From Nostoc sp. FACHB-973 (GTDB taxonomy: Bacteria > Cyanobacteriota > Cyanobacteriia > Cyanobacteriales > Nostocaceae): a stretch of DNA of 64,000 nucleotides. The notes under the pieces were generated by a model. The model was not told the origin of the DNA. It worked only from the letters and a program-made list of their open reading frames with translations, and made no database searches. Position 1 is the stretch's first letter. Every line of letters begins with the position of its first letter. The stretch lies in the NCBI RefSeq assembly GCF_014698115.1, contig NZ_JACJSJ010000001.1, positions 62,001 through 126,000 on the forward strand, written 5' to 3'. Shown one piece after another: positions 38,880 through 48,781 of the stretch. Position numbers and translations under genes: made by a program.

Positions 38880-41800
38880 ATGACTGAAAAAATGATTTTT
38901 CGCAATCGGGTGGTGGATAAAGGTCAACTGAGAAATTTGATTTCTTGGGCCTTTACGCATTATGGTACGGCGCGAACCGCAGTGATGGCGGACAAACTGA
39001 AAGATTTGGGTTTTCGCTACGCCACTAAAGCAGGGGTTTCCATTAGTGTAGATGACTTGATGGTGCCTCCAACTAAGCGATCGCTCCTAGAAGCAGCCGA
39101 AGAAGAAATTCGCGCCACCGAAGCCCGTTATCAACGTGGTGAAATCACTGAAGTAGAACGCTTTCAAAAGGTAATTGATACTTGGAACGGTACTAGTGAA
39201 GCCCTCAAAGATGAAGTAGTTGTTCACTTCAAAAAGACCAACCCCCTCAACTCCGTATACATGATGGCATTCTCCGGGGCACGGGGTAACATCTCCCAAG
39301 TCCGCCAATTGGTAGGTATGCGGGGACTGATGGCAGACCCCCAAGGGGAAATTATCGACTTGCCCATCAAAACCAACTTCCGCGAAGGGCTGACGGTGAC
39401 GGAATACATTATTTCGTCTTACGGTGCCAGAAAAGGATTGGTAGATACCGCCTTACGGACGGCTGACTCTGGTTATCTCACCCGGCGTTTGGTGGACGTA
39501 TCCCAGGACGTGATTATTCGGGAATTTGACTGCGGCACCACCAGAGGTATTCCCATTCGGCCAATGACAGAAGGTGCCAAAACTTTGATTCCTCTGGCAA
39601 ATCGCTTGATGGGACGGGTAATTGGTGAAGACGTGGTGCATCCAATCACAAAAGAAGTGATTGCAACACGCAACACCCCAATTTCCGACGACTTGGCTAA
39701 GGAAATTGGCAAATCTGGGGTAGGAGAAGTTGTAGTCCGGAGTCCCCTAACTTGTGAAGCTGCGCGTTCTGTCTGTCAACATTGCTACGGCTGGAGTTTA
39801 GCCCACGCCAAGATGGTGGACTTGGGCGAAGCCGTGGGGATCATTGCTGCCCAAAGTATCGGCGAACCAGGCACCCAGCTAACCATGCGGACATTCCACA
39901 CAGGTGGTGTGTTTACCGGGGAAGTGGCACAACAAGTCCGTTCTAAAATCGATGGGACTGTGAAAATTCCCCGCAAATTGCGGACAAGACAATATCGTAC
40001 CCGCCACGGTGAAGATGCTTTATATGTTGAGGCCAATGGCATCCTAATTTTAGAGCCAAAAAAAGAAAAAGAAGGTGATGCCACACCAGCTAACCAAGAG
40101 GTGCAGCTGACTCAAGGTTCTACATTATATGTATTTGACGGCAATCAAGTAAAACAAGGTCAGTTGTTGGCAGAAGTCGCCCTTGGTGGACGCACAACTC
40201 GGACTAATACTGAAAAAGCCGTTAAAGATGTGGCTTCTGACTTGGCAGGGGAAGTGCAATTTGCCGAAGTCGTTCCAGAACAAAAAACTGACCGTCAAGG
40301 CAACACCACAACCACAGCCGCACGGGGTGGTTTGATTTGGATTTTGTCTGGAGAAGTTTACAACTTGCCGCCTGGTGCCGAATTGGTGGTGAAAAATGGT
40401 GACGCGATCGCTTCTAATGGAGTATTAGCAGAAACCAAATTAACTACTCTGCACGGCGGTGTAGTGCGCTTGCCTGAAGCTACTCCAGGGAAGAGTACCA
40501 GGGAAATTGAGATTATCACCGCTTCCGTAGTTCTAGACCAGGCAACGGTAACAGTCCAAAGTTCCCAAGGTCGCAATAACTACCTAGTCTCCACTGGCAA
40601 CAATCAGGTATTTAACCTCCGCGCTACACCAGGCACAAAAGTGCAAAATGGTCAAGTGGTAGCTGAGTTAATTGATGACCGCTATCGCACAAACACTGGT
40701 GGATTCCTAAAATTCGCGGGCGTTGAAGTCCAGAAAAAAGGCAAAGCCAAACTGGGTTATGAAGTTGTCCAAGGCGGTACACTGTTGTGGATTCCCGAAG
40801 AAACCCACGAAGTTAATAAAGATATTTCCTTGCTGTTGGTAGAAGACGGTCAGTTTGTGGAAGCTGGCACCGAAGTTGTGAAGGATATCTTCTGCCAAAA
40901 CAGCGGTGTAATTGAAGTTACCCAGAAAAACGACATCCTGCGGGAAGTGGTGGTGAAGCCAGGGGAACTGCTGATGGTGGACGATCCTGAAGCAGTCATG
41001 GGACGAGATAATACCTTCATCCAACCAGGTGAAGAATTTCAAGGCAGTGTCGCCACGGAATTACGCTATATCCAGTATGTGGAGACACCAGAAGGGCCTG
41101 CCCTGTTAAGTCGTCCAGTAGTCGAGTTCGCCGTACCGAACAATCCCGACGTGCCATCAACCACATCGGTAAGTCAACAAACTGGGCGTTCCATCGAGTT
41201 ACGCGCAGTGCAACGCTTGCCTTACAAAGATTCCGAACGGGTAAAATCCGTGGAAGGTGTGGAACTGCTGCGAACCCAGCTAGTACTGGAAATTGAGCAA
41301 GAAGGCGAACAAGATCACAACGCCTCCCCCCTAGCAGCAGATATTGAATTGGTACAGGATACCGAAGACGAGGAAGTTCAGCGCTTGCAGCTGGTAATTT
41401 TGGAGTCCTTGGTAATTCGTCGAGACATTACTGCTGATGCTACCCAAGGTAGTACCCAGACAACACTGGAAGTACAAGATGGACTAAGCATCGCCCCAGG
41501 TTCCGTGGTCGCACGTACCCAAATCTTGTCTAAAGAAGGGGGGATAGTGCGGGGTGTGCAAAAGGGAACCGAAAATGTACGTCGATGTTTAGTGTTGCGT
41601 GACACTGACATGATGACTGTAAATACCAGTACCCAGCCAAAAGTAAAAGCCGGTGACTTGCTTGTAGCAGGTACAGAAGTTGCTGCTGGAGTTTTTGCTG
41701 AGGAATCTGGGCAGGTAATGAATGTTAAAAAATTAACGAGCGCTGAATCCAAAGCGCTGAATGAAGAAAATGCTCAGGATTCAGCCCTCAGCACTCAGAA

Positions 41801-42953
41801 CTACGCTCTTACTATCCGCGTCGGTCGTCCTTACAGAGTCAGTCCTGGCGCCGTCTTGCAAATAGAAGACGGTGATTTGGTGCAACGGGGTGATAACTTG
41901 GTGTTGTTAGTATTTGAACGTGCCAAAACCGGAGACATTATTCAAGGTTTGCCCCGGATTGAAGAATTGCTCGAAGCTCGGAAACCTAAAGAAGCCTGTA
42001 TTTTATGTCGGCGGGCGGGAGAAATCAAGGTAGTTTACGGTGATGGTGATGAAGCGATCGCCATTAAGGTCGTAGAATCAAATGGCGTAGTCACAGATTA
42101 TCCTCTAGGCCCAGGACAAAATTTAATTGTCCCAGATGGTTCTCATGTGTTAGCGGGACAACCATTGACCGATGGTCCATCGAACCCCCATGAAATTTTG
42201 GAAATCTTCTTTAGCTTGGGTTCCGAAGACGGAATTTATGCTTGTGCTAGCCATGCTTTGCAGAAGGTACAGACTTTCTTGGTGAATGAAGTGCAAATGG
42301 TGTATCAGTCTCAAGGGATTGATATTTCCGATAAGCACATCGAAGTGATTGTGCGCCAGATGACCAACAAAGTCCGGATTGATGATGGTGGTGACACCAC
42401 AATGCTTCCCGGAGAATTGGTAGAACTGCGCCAAGTTGAGCAGGTAAACGAAGCAATGTCAATTACAGGCGGTGCCAAGGCACAGTACACCCCAGTATTG
42501 TTGGGTATCACCAAAGCATCCTTGAACACCGACAGCTTTATTTCTGCCGCATCCTTCCAAGAGACGACACGGGTACTTACCGAAGCAGCTATTGAAGGGA
42601 AATCTGACTGGCTGCGGGGATTAAAAGAAAACGTGATTATCGGGCGATTGATTCCGGCTGGTACTGGTTACAATACTTATGAAGAAACCAGTGCGATCGA
42701 TGACTATGCTACTGATATTACTAGTAGTGTCTTAGATGAAGTTGACGATCCTCTCGATATGGTCTTAGATGACCGCACAGCTCGCACCTATAATTTAGAT
42801 TCTCCCACTCTTGGAGAACCTAGCTATGGAAACAGACGTGCAGAAAGGTCAATTTTAGATGAGGACGATGACTTAATCGCCGATGAAGTCGCAGACGAAG
42901 AAGATTACGAAGAAGACGACGATGACGACGATGACGATTTCGACGATGAGTAA
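38880..42953 (+). CDS. rpoC2: DNA-directed RNA polymerase subunit beta-prime (C-terminal half)
   Basis: 1357 residues. It carries the bridge-helix/trigger-loop region [20 protein letters not shown], followed by the very large cyanobacterial sequence insertion (roughly residues 350-1000) rich in beta repeats. The conserved end has [18 protein letters not shown] and [20 protein letters not shown]. The C-terminus is an extreme acidic tail ([12 protein letters not shown] type). Residues about 953-977 ([20 protein letters not shown] region) look like an in-frame simple-repeat insertion. The ATG lies at the end of a TAATGACTAATGACT heptamer tract. Last gene of the operon. Confidence 0.97.
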   Translation: MTEKMIFRNRVVDKGQLRNLISWAFTHYGTARTAVMADKLKDLGFRYATKAGVSISVDDLMVPPTKRSLLEAAEEEIRATEARYQRGEITEVERFQKVIDTWNGTSEALKDEVVVHFKKTNPLNSVYMMAFSGARGNISQVRQLVGMRGLMADPQGEIIDLPIKTNFREGLTVTEYIISSYGARKGLVDTALRTADSGYLTRRLVDVSQDVIIREFDCGTTRGIPIRPMTEGAKTLIPLANRLMGRVIGEDVVHPITKEVIATRNTPISDDLAKEIGKSGVGEVVVRSPLTCEAARSVCQHCYGWSLAHAKMVDLGEAVGIIAAQSIGEPGTQLTMRTFHTGGVFTGEVAQQVRSKIDGTVKIPRKLRTRQYRTRHGEDALYVEANGILILEPKKEKEGDATPANQEVQLTQGSTLYVFDGNQVKQGQLLAEVALGGRTTRTNTEKAVKDVASDLAGEVQFAEVVPEQKTDRQGNTTTTAARGGLIWILSGEVYNLPPGAELVVKNGDAIASNGVLAETKLTTLHGGVVRLPEATPGKSTREIEIITASVVLDQATVTVQSSQGRNNYLVSTGNNQVFNLRATPGTKVQNGQVVAELIDDRYRTNTGGFLKFAGVEVQKKGKAKLGYEVVQGGTLLWIPEETHEVNKDISLLLVEDGQFVEAGTEVVKDIFCQNSGVIEVTQKNDILREVVVKPGELLMVDDPEAVMGRDNTFIQPGEEFQGSVATELRYIQYVETPEGPALLSRPVVEFAVPNNPDVPSTTSVSQQTGRSIELRAVQRLPYKDSERVKSVEGVELLRTQLVLEIEQEGEQDHNASPLAADIELVQDTEDEEVQRLQLVILESLVIRRDITADATQGSTQTTLEVQDGLSIAPGSVVARTQILSKEGGIVRGVQKGTENVRRCLVLRDTDMMTVNTSTQPKVKAGDLLVAGTEVAAGVFAEESGQVMNVKKLTSAESKALNEENAQDSALSTQNYALTIRVGRPYRVSPGAVLQIEDGDLVQRGDNLVLLVFERAKTGDIIQGLPRIEELLEARKPKEACILCRRAGEIKVVYGDGDEAIAIKVVESNGVVTDYPLGPGQNLIVPDGSHVLAGQPLTDGPSNPHEILEIFFSLGSEDGIYACASHALQKVQTFLVNEVQMVYQSQGIDISDKHIEVIVRQMTNKVRIDDGGDTTMLPGELVELRQVEQVNEAMSITGGAKAQYTPVLLGITKASLNTDSFISAASFQETTRVLTEAAIEGKSDWLRGLKENVIIGRLIPAGTGYNTYEETSAIDDYATDITSSVLDEVDDPLDMVLDDRTARTYNLDSPTLGEPSYGNRRAERSILDEDDDLIADEVADEEDYEEDDDDDDDDFDDE

Positions 42954-42971
42954 AACTCAAATCTAAAAGAT

Positions 42972-43006
42972 AAAAAGGCAAAAGAAGATTTTCTTTTGCC
43001 TTTTTA
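42972..43006 (+). terminator. Intrinsic terminator of the rpo operon
   Basis: AAAAAGGCAAAAGAA (42972-42986) pairs perfectly with TTCTTTTGCCTTTTT (42991-43005) around a 4-nt loop, with the T-run built into the 3' arm. It starts 19 bp after the rpoC2 stop. Confidence 0.9.
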
Positions 43007-43079
43007 GTTTGGTTTTAAGAAGCATGGGGAGTAGGGAGTGGGGAATGGGGAATGGGGGAAAGAAACAGTCTTAGGGCGA

Positions 43080-43209
43080 CAATACGGTTCGGTTAAGGTT
43101 TTTTGATTAAAATTTTAGATCCAAAGACGCGATAAATCGCCGTCTCTACAATAATCAATCTTTTGTAGAGACGGCGATTTATCGCGTCTCTTGCTTTAAC
43201 TAGGACTGG
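43080..43209. mobile_element. MITE-like element, degenerate copy
   Basis: The left end CAATACGGTTCGGTTAAG matches the terminal repeat of the element at 46084-46216 (which lies in the opposite orientation). The core is a perfect 26-bp hairpin (43125-43150 with 43164-43189). The right end (about 43192-43209) is only a weak match to the terminal repeat, so this copy is probably immobile. It lies between the rpo terminator and a hypothetical gene; the rest of 42954-43455 shows no gene. Confidence 0.55.
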
Positions 43210-43455
43210 GGAAAGAAGGTGTTTGTTTCATTCATAAAAAATCTGCTAAACTTCATGATTCTTAATCATGCCAGCTTACTTTTGTGGCTGACAGAAGTGC
43301 CAGAATCTAATAGGCTGATCTTAAAGTGGTGATTTTTCAGAAAGCTCAACTACTGAAAAGCTAGGGTTTATTGCCCAGTATTTTGGGATAATTATGTGCA
43401 AAATGTTTCCCACTTTCTATCATCACTGAGTTGTTAATTAGTACCTATCGAGAAA

Positions 43456-43785
43456 ATGCCCCTTAAAATAGTCCAGAACTTTGACGCCAGTTTTACTCTT
43501 GAGCCACAAGCTAAAGAAAGTCTATTCAAATTATTAACGAGTGAAGCTTTTTTAACCCAAATATGCCAGCAACTACAGTGTGAAAAAGTTGAATTTACAG
43601 AGTTACTTTTCCAGCCAGTTCCTTATAGCTTAACTACTACTAAGGGAATGCCATCAGAATTTGAAAAGTATTATGAATCTGATGAATATGGCATCATAAA
43701 TGTACCACCAAATTTCATGTTTACTGCTAAGATTTTTAAACCTAGTCGCCTTTGTGCTATTTATCAAAAATTGGATGATGCGTAA
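43456..43785 (+). CDS. Hypothetical protein (109 aa)
   Basis: A soluble 109-residue protein, MPLKIVQNFDASFTLEPQAK at the start, mixed alpha/beta, with no signal peptide or membrane segment. The middle is rich in Phe and Tyr (EFEKYYESDEYGIINVPPNF). I do not recognise a family. It starts at an ATG without a strong Shine-Dalgarno sequence and stands alone between the MITE copy and the GIY-YIG-like gene. Confidence 0.5.
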   Translation: MPLKIVQNFDASFTLEPQAKESLFKLLTSEAFLTQICQQLQCEKVEFTELLFQPVPYSLTTTKGMPSEFEKYYESDEYGIINVPPNFMFTAKIFKPSRLCAIYQKLDDA

Positions 43786-43994
43786 TTTGGAAGATGATTT
43801 TCGATAATTACAAGAATTCCACATGGGTTGGGAATAAAAAATAATGAAAACGAACCGCAAAGTACGCATAGACACGAAGTGGCTTCCCGAAGGGTAGAGC
43901 GCAAAGGCAGAAAGAAAAAATATTTACAAAAATTTTAGGATTTGTGTAGCAGTTTTTAATCACAAAAGCAAATAACAAGTTTTAGATTTGATTT

Positions 43995-44540
43995 ATGACT
44001 ACTGAAACAAATACTCCTGCTTTAGCAAGTTTGGAATACGCTCCTTACATCGACGATCGCGGTCAACTCCCAGAACAATTTCAAGGTAAAATCGGCGTAT
44101 ATGCTATCTTTGACCAAGAAAAAGCGCTACAATTTGTGGGATATTCTCGTGATGTTTATCTCAGTCTCAAGCAGCATTTAGTACGTCAACCACAGCAATG
44201 TTATTGGGTGAAAGTTCAAACTATTGAACGCCCCAGCCGCACGGTTTTAGAAAATATTGAAAATGCTTGGATTGCTGAAAATGGCAGTGTACCAACAGGA
44301 AATGGGGAGAACAAGCAAAAATGGATCGATCCCATTGATGTCAAAGTGTTAATGACATCTGAAGAACAGGTAAAGTATCATAATCCAGCGAATGATGAAT
44401 TGGCACAAATAAAAATTATTAAAAATGTGGCTCGGCGAGTAGAAGCAGAAATTTCCAAAGAATTAGAAGCGCGTGGTTTGCAAGTAGAAATTCGCTTTAA
44501 TCCTAAATTGAAAGAACAAGGATTACTGGATTTGAAATGA
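43995..44540 (+). CDS. GIY-YIG-like nuclease-fold protein
   Basis: 181 residues. GVYAIFDQEKALQFVGYSRD followed by VYLSLKQHL has the GIY-YIG shape (G-V-Y about 12 residues before V-G-Y-S). The usual downstream catalytic Glu may be E in VLENIENAWIAENG. The C-terminal portion is charged and helical. Cyanobacterial proteins of this type are usually annotated GIY-YIG family, and nuclease activity is unproven. The kinase gene follows 47 bp downstream on the same strand and may be co-transcribed. Confidence 0.65.
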   Translation: MTTETNTPALASLEYAPYIDDRGQLPEQFQGKIGVYAIFDQEKALQFVGYSRDVYLSLKQHLVRQPQQCYWVKVQTIERPSRTVLENIENAWIAENGSVPTGNGENKQKWIDPIDVKVLMTSEEQVKYHNPANDELAQIKIIKNVARRVEAEISKELEARGLQVEIRFNPKLKEQGLLDLK

Positions 44541-44587
44541 AGGTAGTTTTGGGAAAACTATCTTATGAATATCGCTGGTAATCTCTC

Positions 44588-46048
44588 ATGACAACACAGC
44601 TACTGAACGATCGCTATCAAGTTATCCGCACTTTGGGGGCTGGTGGGTTTGGTCAAACCTATCTCGCAGAAGATACCTATATGCCCTCAAAGCGCCGTTG
44701 TGTAGTGAAACAGCTAAAACCGATTCAGAACAACCCTCAAGTCTACCAGATAGTGCAAGAGAGGTTTCAACGGGAAGCGGCTATTTTAGAAGAACTTGGT
44801 GGCGCAAATGACCAGATTCCAGCGTTGTATGCTTACTTTTCTTCAGGCGGGGAATTTTATTTAGTTCAGGAGTGGGTTGAAGGTGATACCCTAACTGCAA
44901 AAATCCAAAAGCAGGGGTTATTTAGTGAAGCCGCTGCTCAGGAATTATTCATGAATATCTTACCCGTTTTAGATTACGTCCACTCAAAAAATATCGTTCA
45001 CCGGGATATTAAACCTGATAACATTATTGTGCGTTATCGTGACGGAAAACCAGTGCTAATTGATTTTGGTGCTGTGCGGGAATCAATGGGAACTGTGGTG
45101 AATTCCCAAGGTAATCCTACCAGTTCCATTGTGATTGGTACACCTGGATATATGCCCAGCGAACAAGCCGCAGGTAGACCAGTTTATTCGAGTGATTTAT
45201 ATAGTTTGGGAATGACAGTAATTTATTTACTGACTGGTAGAGTAGCGCAACAATTAGAGACAGATTCCCAGACGGGTGAAATTGTTTGGCGACAGTATGC
45301 CAGTCATATTAGCCCAATGATGGCAGGAATAATTGACCGAGCGATCGCTTATCATCCACGCGATCGCTATCCCACAGCTAGAGCGATGCTAGATGCTTTC
45401 CAGACCATAGCAAATCCAATTCCGCCGACGCAACCCGTTTTTACCGAACCAACAGTAGTATCTGCACCACCACATCAGACAGTGCATGTTCAGCCACAGC
45501 CAAGTCCTCAAAATAATAATCAGAATAATATCCTCATCGGCAGTTTAATTGCAGGCGGATTAATCGGTGCATCTGTAATTATTGGTCAAATGCTGACAAA
45601 TTCTTCTCAACAAACAACAGATAAAACGGTATTACCTTCAGAAACACCGTCAACTGTTCCCAGCCCGATAATAGAAACTCCTAAATTTACACCAACTCCA
45701 TCTATTCCTACTCAATCTACACCTTCTCCAACTCCATTAATAACGCCAGATGATAACACCACTGTTAATACTTATTTTTGGCTTTCCCAAAGACCTGTAA
45801 CTGATGCAGATTTGGATGGCAAAAGCGGTTTTGAATTAGATATTATGCGAAATTCAATATTTGCTAGCCACGGACGCCGTTTTGACACACCTCAATTACA
45901 AGATTACTTTAATAATCAACCTTGGTATCGTCCCATATATTCACCAAAAGAATTTTCACCTAAATTGTTATCAAGGTTAGAGCAACAGAATGTAGAGTAT
46001 ATTAACAAATATCAAGACCGTTATGGCTTGAGATATTTTAAGAAATAA
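44588..46048 (+). CDS. Serine/threonine protein kinase with C-terminal YARHG-like domain
   Basis: 486 residues. The kinase domain (about 8-275) has the Gly loop LGAGGFGQTY, VVKQLKP (catalytic Lys), HRDIKPDNIIV and LIDFGAVRE. A linker rich in Pro and Gln leads to one membrane span (about 315-338, ILIGSLIAGGLIGASVIIGQ). After an extracytoplasmic Thr/Pro-rich stretch, the end (about 395-486) has MRNSIFASHGRRF, the YARHG motif, which is thought to sense cell-surface cues. A membrane receptor-type kinase. Its substrates are unknown. Confidence 0.9.
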   Translation: MTTQLLNDRYQVIRTLGAGGFGQTYLAEDTYMPSKRRCVVKQLKPIQNNPQVYQIVQERFQREAAILEELGGANDQIPALYAYFSSGGEFYLVQEWVEGDTLTAKIQKQGLFSEAAAQELFMNILPVLDYVHSKNIVHRDIKPDNIIVRYRDGKPVLIDFGAVRESMGTVVNSQGNPTSSIVIGTPGYMPSEQAAGRPVYSSDLYSLGMTVIYLLTGRVAQQLETDSQTGEIVWRQYASHISPMMAGIIDRAIAYHPRDRYPTARAMLDAFQTIANPIPPTQPVFTEPTVVSAPPHQTVHVQPQPSPQNNNQNNILIGSLIAGGLIGASVIIGQMLTNSSQQTTDKTVLPSETPSTVPSPIIETPKFTPTPSIPTQSTPSPTPLITPDDNTTVNTYFWLSQRPVTDADLDGKSGFELDIMRNSIFASHGRRFDTPQLQDYFNNQPWYRPIYSPKEFSPKLLSRLEQQNVEYINKYQDRYGLRYFKK

Positions 46049-46083
46049 GTTGCAGCAGAATTCAGAATCAGTCAGAGTTTATT

Positions 46084-46216
46084 CAATACTGTCCGGTTAA
46101 GCAAGAGACGCGATAAATCGGCGTCTCTACAAAGAATTGATTGTTGTAGAGACGCCGATTTATCGCATCTTCGTCATGTAGAATTTTGATCAAAAAACCT
46201 TAACCGAACTGTATTG
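46084..46216. mobile_element. MITE with perfect 10-bp target-site duplication
   Basis: 133 bp bounded by 18-bp terminal inverted repeats, CAATACTGTCCGGTTAAG (46084-46101) and the inverse at 46199-46216 (16 of 18 match), with an internal 26-bp hairpin (46106-46131 with 46145-46170, one mismatch). AGAGTTTATT flanks it exactly on both sides (46074-46083 and 46217-46226). It has no coding capacity, so mobility would depend on a transposase elsewhere. The right-hand duplicate contains the stop codon of the following minus-strand gene. Confidence 0.8.
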
Positions 46217-46221
46217 AGAGT

Positions 46222-47073
46222 TTATTGATCCGCTTGTAACCAAGCCGCTAAATCTTGGGTAGTAGAAAAATCTAATAAAGCTTCACCAAGTGCTTCAACT
46301 TCGCTAGTGGAAAGCTGTTGAATTTGTGCTTGCAACTGAGAAGGAACTGTACCCAGTCGGCGGGTAAGTAGGCGCAAAGCTAGGGACACTTCTCCTTGTT
46401 GAATTCCTTGTTGAATTCCTTGTTGTACACCTTCTTGCAGAATTTCTTGATATAGAGGTGATTCGCGCATCAGGTCCTCCCTGAGAAATTGTCTAACTAG
46501 ATTTTGTTCAAATTTGAGCCTTGCCAACACTTCTACACACGCAGAAATATTTCTTTGTCTATCTGCTTCTTCGATCATATCGATCCTAGCAGCCACTTGT
46601 TCTAACAAGCTTGTGGGGGAGTCTGTTTGAGCTAGAACTGCTAAAGGTAGCAGCCCCGGATTTGTCAATAATAAAGATGGATCTTGCTCCCAAATCCTGA
46701 CAACTCGGTAGGAATGGAAAGTTCTACCAACAGCAAAGCGATCGATGTAGACTGCTTCAGAGGTAGTTTCCTTTAAGAAAATAACCACCTGCTCGATAGG
46801 ACAATTATACTGGCGGTAAAGTCTCACCCAGTAATCCAACATCCGTAAGGGCAGAGGTGGTTTAGAAGCAGGTACAGTCTGAAATTCTAAGTGGAGAATC
46901 TTGTTAGACTCTGGGAGCAAGTAAAGCGCATCTGAGCGGATGGGTTCTAGGTTGAGTTCGCTTGGTAATATTTGAATTGCGTTGATACCTTGTGCATCGC
47001 TATCAAATAGCCAGTTTACAAAAGCCTTTGGATACTCTGCTGCCAGATACCGACATATATTATCGTAAGCCAA
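46222..47073 (-). CDS. Rpn/PD-(D/E)XK transposase-like protein with DUF4351 end
   Basis: 283 residues of the Rpn family (recombination-promoting nuclease/putative transposase), a PD-(D/E)XK group common in cyanobacteria. Nuclease-core segments are IRSDALYLLPESNKILHLEF (Asp then L-x-E-F) and RMLDYWVRLYRQY. A Gln-Gly repeat (EGVQQGIQQGIQQGE) precedes the DUF4351-like tail (ALRLLTRRLGTVPSQLQAQI). Function is uncertain; the fold implies DNA cleavage. The MITE target duplication overlaps its stop codon without altering the protein. Confidence 0.8.
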   Translation of the reverse strand: MAYDNICRYLAAEYPKAFVNWLFDSDAQGINAIQILPSELNLEPIRSDALYLLPESNKILHLEFQTVPASKPPLPLRMLDYWVRLYRQYNCPIEQVVIFLKETTSEAVYIDRFAVGRTFHSYRVVRIWEQDPSLLLTNPGLLPLAVLAQTDSPTSLLEQVAARIDMIEEADRQRNISACVEVLARLKFEQNLVRQFLREDLMRESPLYQEILQEGVQQGIQQGIQQGEVSLALRLLTRRLGTVPSQLQAQIQQLSTSEVEALGEALLDFSTTQDLAAWLQADQ

Positions 47074-47172
47074 GACAATCAGAAAATAGAATGGACTCTA
47101 CAATTTTAGGATTATGTGTCTACTGTGGCGTAGATGCAAAGGGGTTATCTTCAAACATGGGTTTTGAGTATT

Positions 47173-47490
47173 GAACTATAGAGTTCTGAACTAGAACTAT
47201 GCAGTTCTAAACTAAAACGATGCAGTTTTAAACTAGAACGATGCAGTTTTAAACTAGAACGATGCAGTTTTAAACTAGAACGATGCAGTTTTAAACTAGA
47301 ATGATTCAGTTCTGAACTAGAATGATTCAGTTATAAACTAGAATGATTCAGTTTTAAACTAGAATGATTCAGTTCTAAACTAGAATGATTCAGTTATAAA
47401 CTAGAATGATTCAGTTCTAAACTAGAATGATTCAGTTCTAAACTAGAATGATTCAGTTTTAAACTAGAATGATGCGGTTCTGAGCTTGAA
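47173..47490. repeat. 21-bp tandem repeat array (about 15 copies)
   Basis: Units read AAACTAGAAYGATKCAGTTYT with few changes. Copies near 47215-47298 carry CGATGC, those from about 47299 to 47465 carry TGATTC, giving two subfamilies. Every frame on both strands has stop codons, so it is not a protein repeat. It fills most of the gap 47074-47566 upstream of the Rpn gene. Confidence 0.85.
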
Positions 47491-47566
47491 TGATGAAGTG
47501 CGATCGCCAACTTTTATCCCAACTTTAACCTTACACCCAAATCAACAAGTCTCAGCAGCAGCAAAT

Positions 47567-48442
47567 CTACTCCAAAGATTCCATCAACTCAATACACTTG
47601 TGCATCTGCTGGCGCATGGTTTCTCTATCACCATGAAACCTCCGTCCATGCCCTGGTAGCACCCACTCGAAAGAGTAATTAGCCAGGTTACGCATTGATT
47701 TAGTTTGTTCTGACCAAGAATACCAGCAGAAACCGTGAAATGCAGCCAGTTGGTGCAAGCTTTCTGACCAAGCGAGATGATCGCCAGTAAAGAGAAACTT
47801 GTTTTTATAAAGTAAAACTGTGTGTCCTTTGGTGTGACCTGGAACTGGAATAATTAATAAATCCTCAGTTAAGGCAAATGGTTCAAAACCAGTTAACTGT
47901 ATTTCCACATTGCGAGTCTCCGCAAAAATATCATCAACGTGGAGGATACGTTGACACTGAAAATGTTCAGCAAACTTTTGATGGTCTGCAACATCATCCT
48001 TGTGAGTTAGGTACATATAACGAATTCCACCCATCTCTTCTAAACGCTTGACTAAAGGCGGCGTAAATCGGGGAGAATCCACCAAAATATTACCTTCTGG
48101 AAGTTGAATAAAATAGCTAGCAGCAGCGTAAGATTTCTCAGAATGATAGCCACAATGGGAAACATTATCCTCTACTAATTTGGGAAAACTTTGCTGAGCA
48201 ACTTTGATATCTTTTGGTTTCTCAACTGTGCCAATAGAACTAGTAGGACAAGCCAAAAGTGCTTCCAGCGCTGCTAATCTTTGGGCTTCATTTGTTGGTT
48301 GATGATAAACTGCTGACTGCTCATCAACACGAGAAAAAACTTCCGGAGTCATCCAGCGACAAGTATCACAATCAATACAGGTAGTATCTACATAAAAATC
48401 GCCGTTGACATTTTCGACGCGACGCTGATTTAAATGAGCCAT
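47567..48442 (-). CDS. Ferredoxin-like/metallo-beta-lactamase fusion protein
   Basis: 291 residues. The N-terminal 75 have a ferredoxin-type cysteine set: CIDCDTCRWM (C-x2-C-x2-C) and a fourth Cys in LLACPTSSIG, suggesting one 4Fe-4S cluster. The rest is a metallo-beta-lactamase fold with THKDDVADH, PVPGHTKGH and FTGDH; the first motif departs from H-x-H-x-D-H (T-H-K-D-D-V-A-D-H). Substrate unknown, a thioester or hydrolase reaction with redox control is only a guess. GAGG lies before the ATG. Confidence 0.8.
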   Translation of the reverse strand: MAHLNQRRVENVNGDFYVDTTCIDCDTCRWMTPEVFSRVDEQSAVYHQPTNEAQRLAALEALLACPTSSIGTVEKPKDIKVAQQSFPKLVEDNVSHCGYHSEKSYAAASYFIQLPEGNILVDSPRFTPPLVKRLEEMGGIRYMYLTHKDDVADHQKFAEHFQCQRILHVDDIFAETRNVEIQLTGFEPFALTEDLLIIPVPGHTKGHTVLLYKNKFLFTGDHLAWSESLHQLAAFHGFCWYSWSEQTKSMRNLANYSFEWVLPGHGRRFHGDRETMRQQMHKCIELMESLE

Positions 48443-48586
48443 ATTAAAACCTCGTGCTGGGGAGTGATAAACCCTATATCACTACGCTAGCAAAAGTGAC
48501 TCAAGATTGTAGACGCCACCAGAAGTAAATCGACTTAAAAACAGAAAGTTATGAAATCCACCAGGCAGAAAATGGGAAAACTTAAC

Positions 48587-48781
48587 ATGACACCATCTGC
48601 CGATAAATTTCCAAATATGCTTTACTGTTCCAATCCCAGCTGCTCAAATCCCTTTAATCCTGATGACAATAAGTTTTGCATTAAGTGTGGGCAAACACTC
48701 ACACTATTATTCAGAAATCGCTTCCGGTGCGATCGCACAAGATATTTTTGTCTAATGAGCGTTATGGCATATGATTTATAA
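48587..48781 (+). pseudogene. Truncated Ser/Thr kinase N-terminus (zinc ribbon)
   Basis: From MTPSADKFPNMLYCSNPSC the frame gives a zinc-ribbon-like C-x4-C ... C-x2-C (CSNPSC, FCIKCGQ) and LLFRNRFR, the typical start of many cyanobacterial kinases in which the ribbon directly precedes the kinase Gly loop. The similarity stops at a GCGATCGC site (about 48728-48735), and the last 17 codons look random. The fragment overlaps the 3' end of the minus-strand hicA by 6 bp. I infer a kinase gene truncated by rearrangement; expression of the 65-residue product is possible. Confidence 0.5.

Noticed and set aside
47173-47490. CRISPR array
   Set aside because: Units are 21 bp and head-to-tail without spacers; no cas genes nearby.
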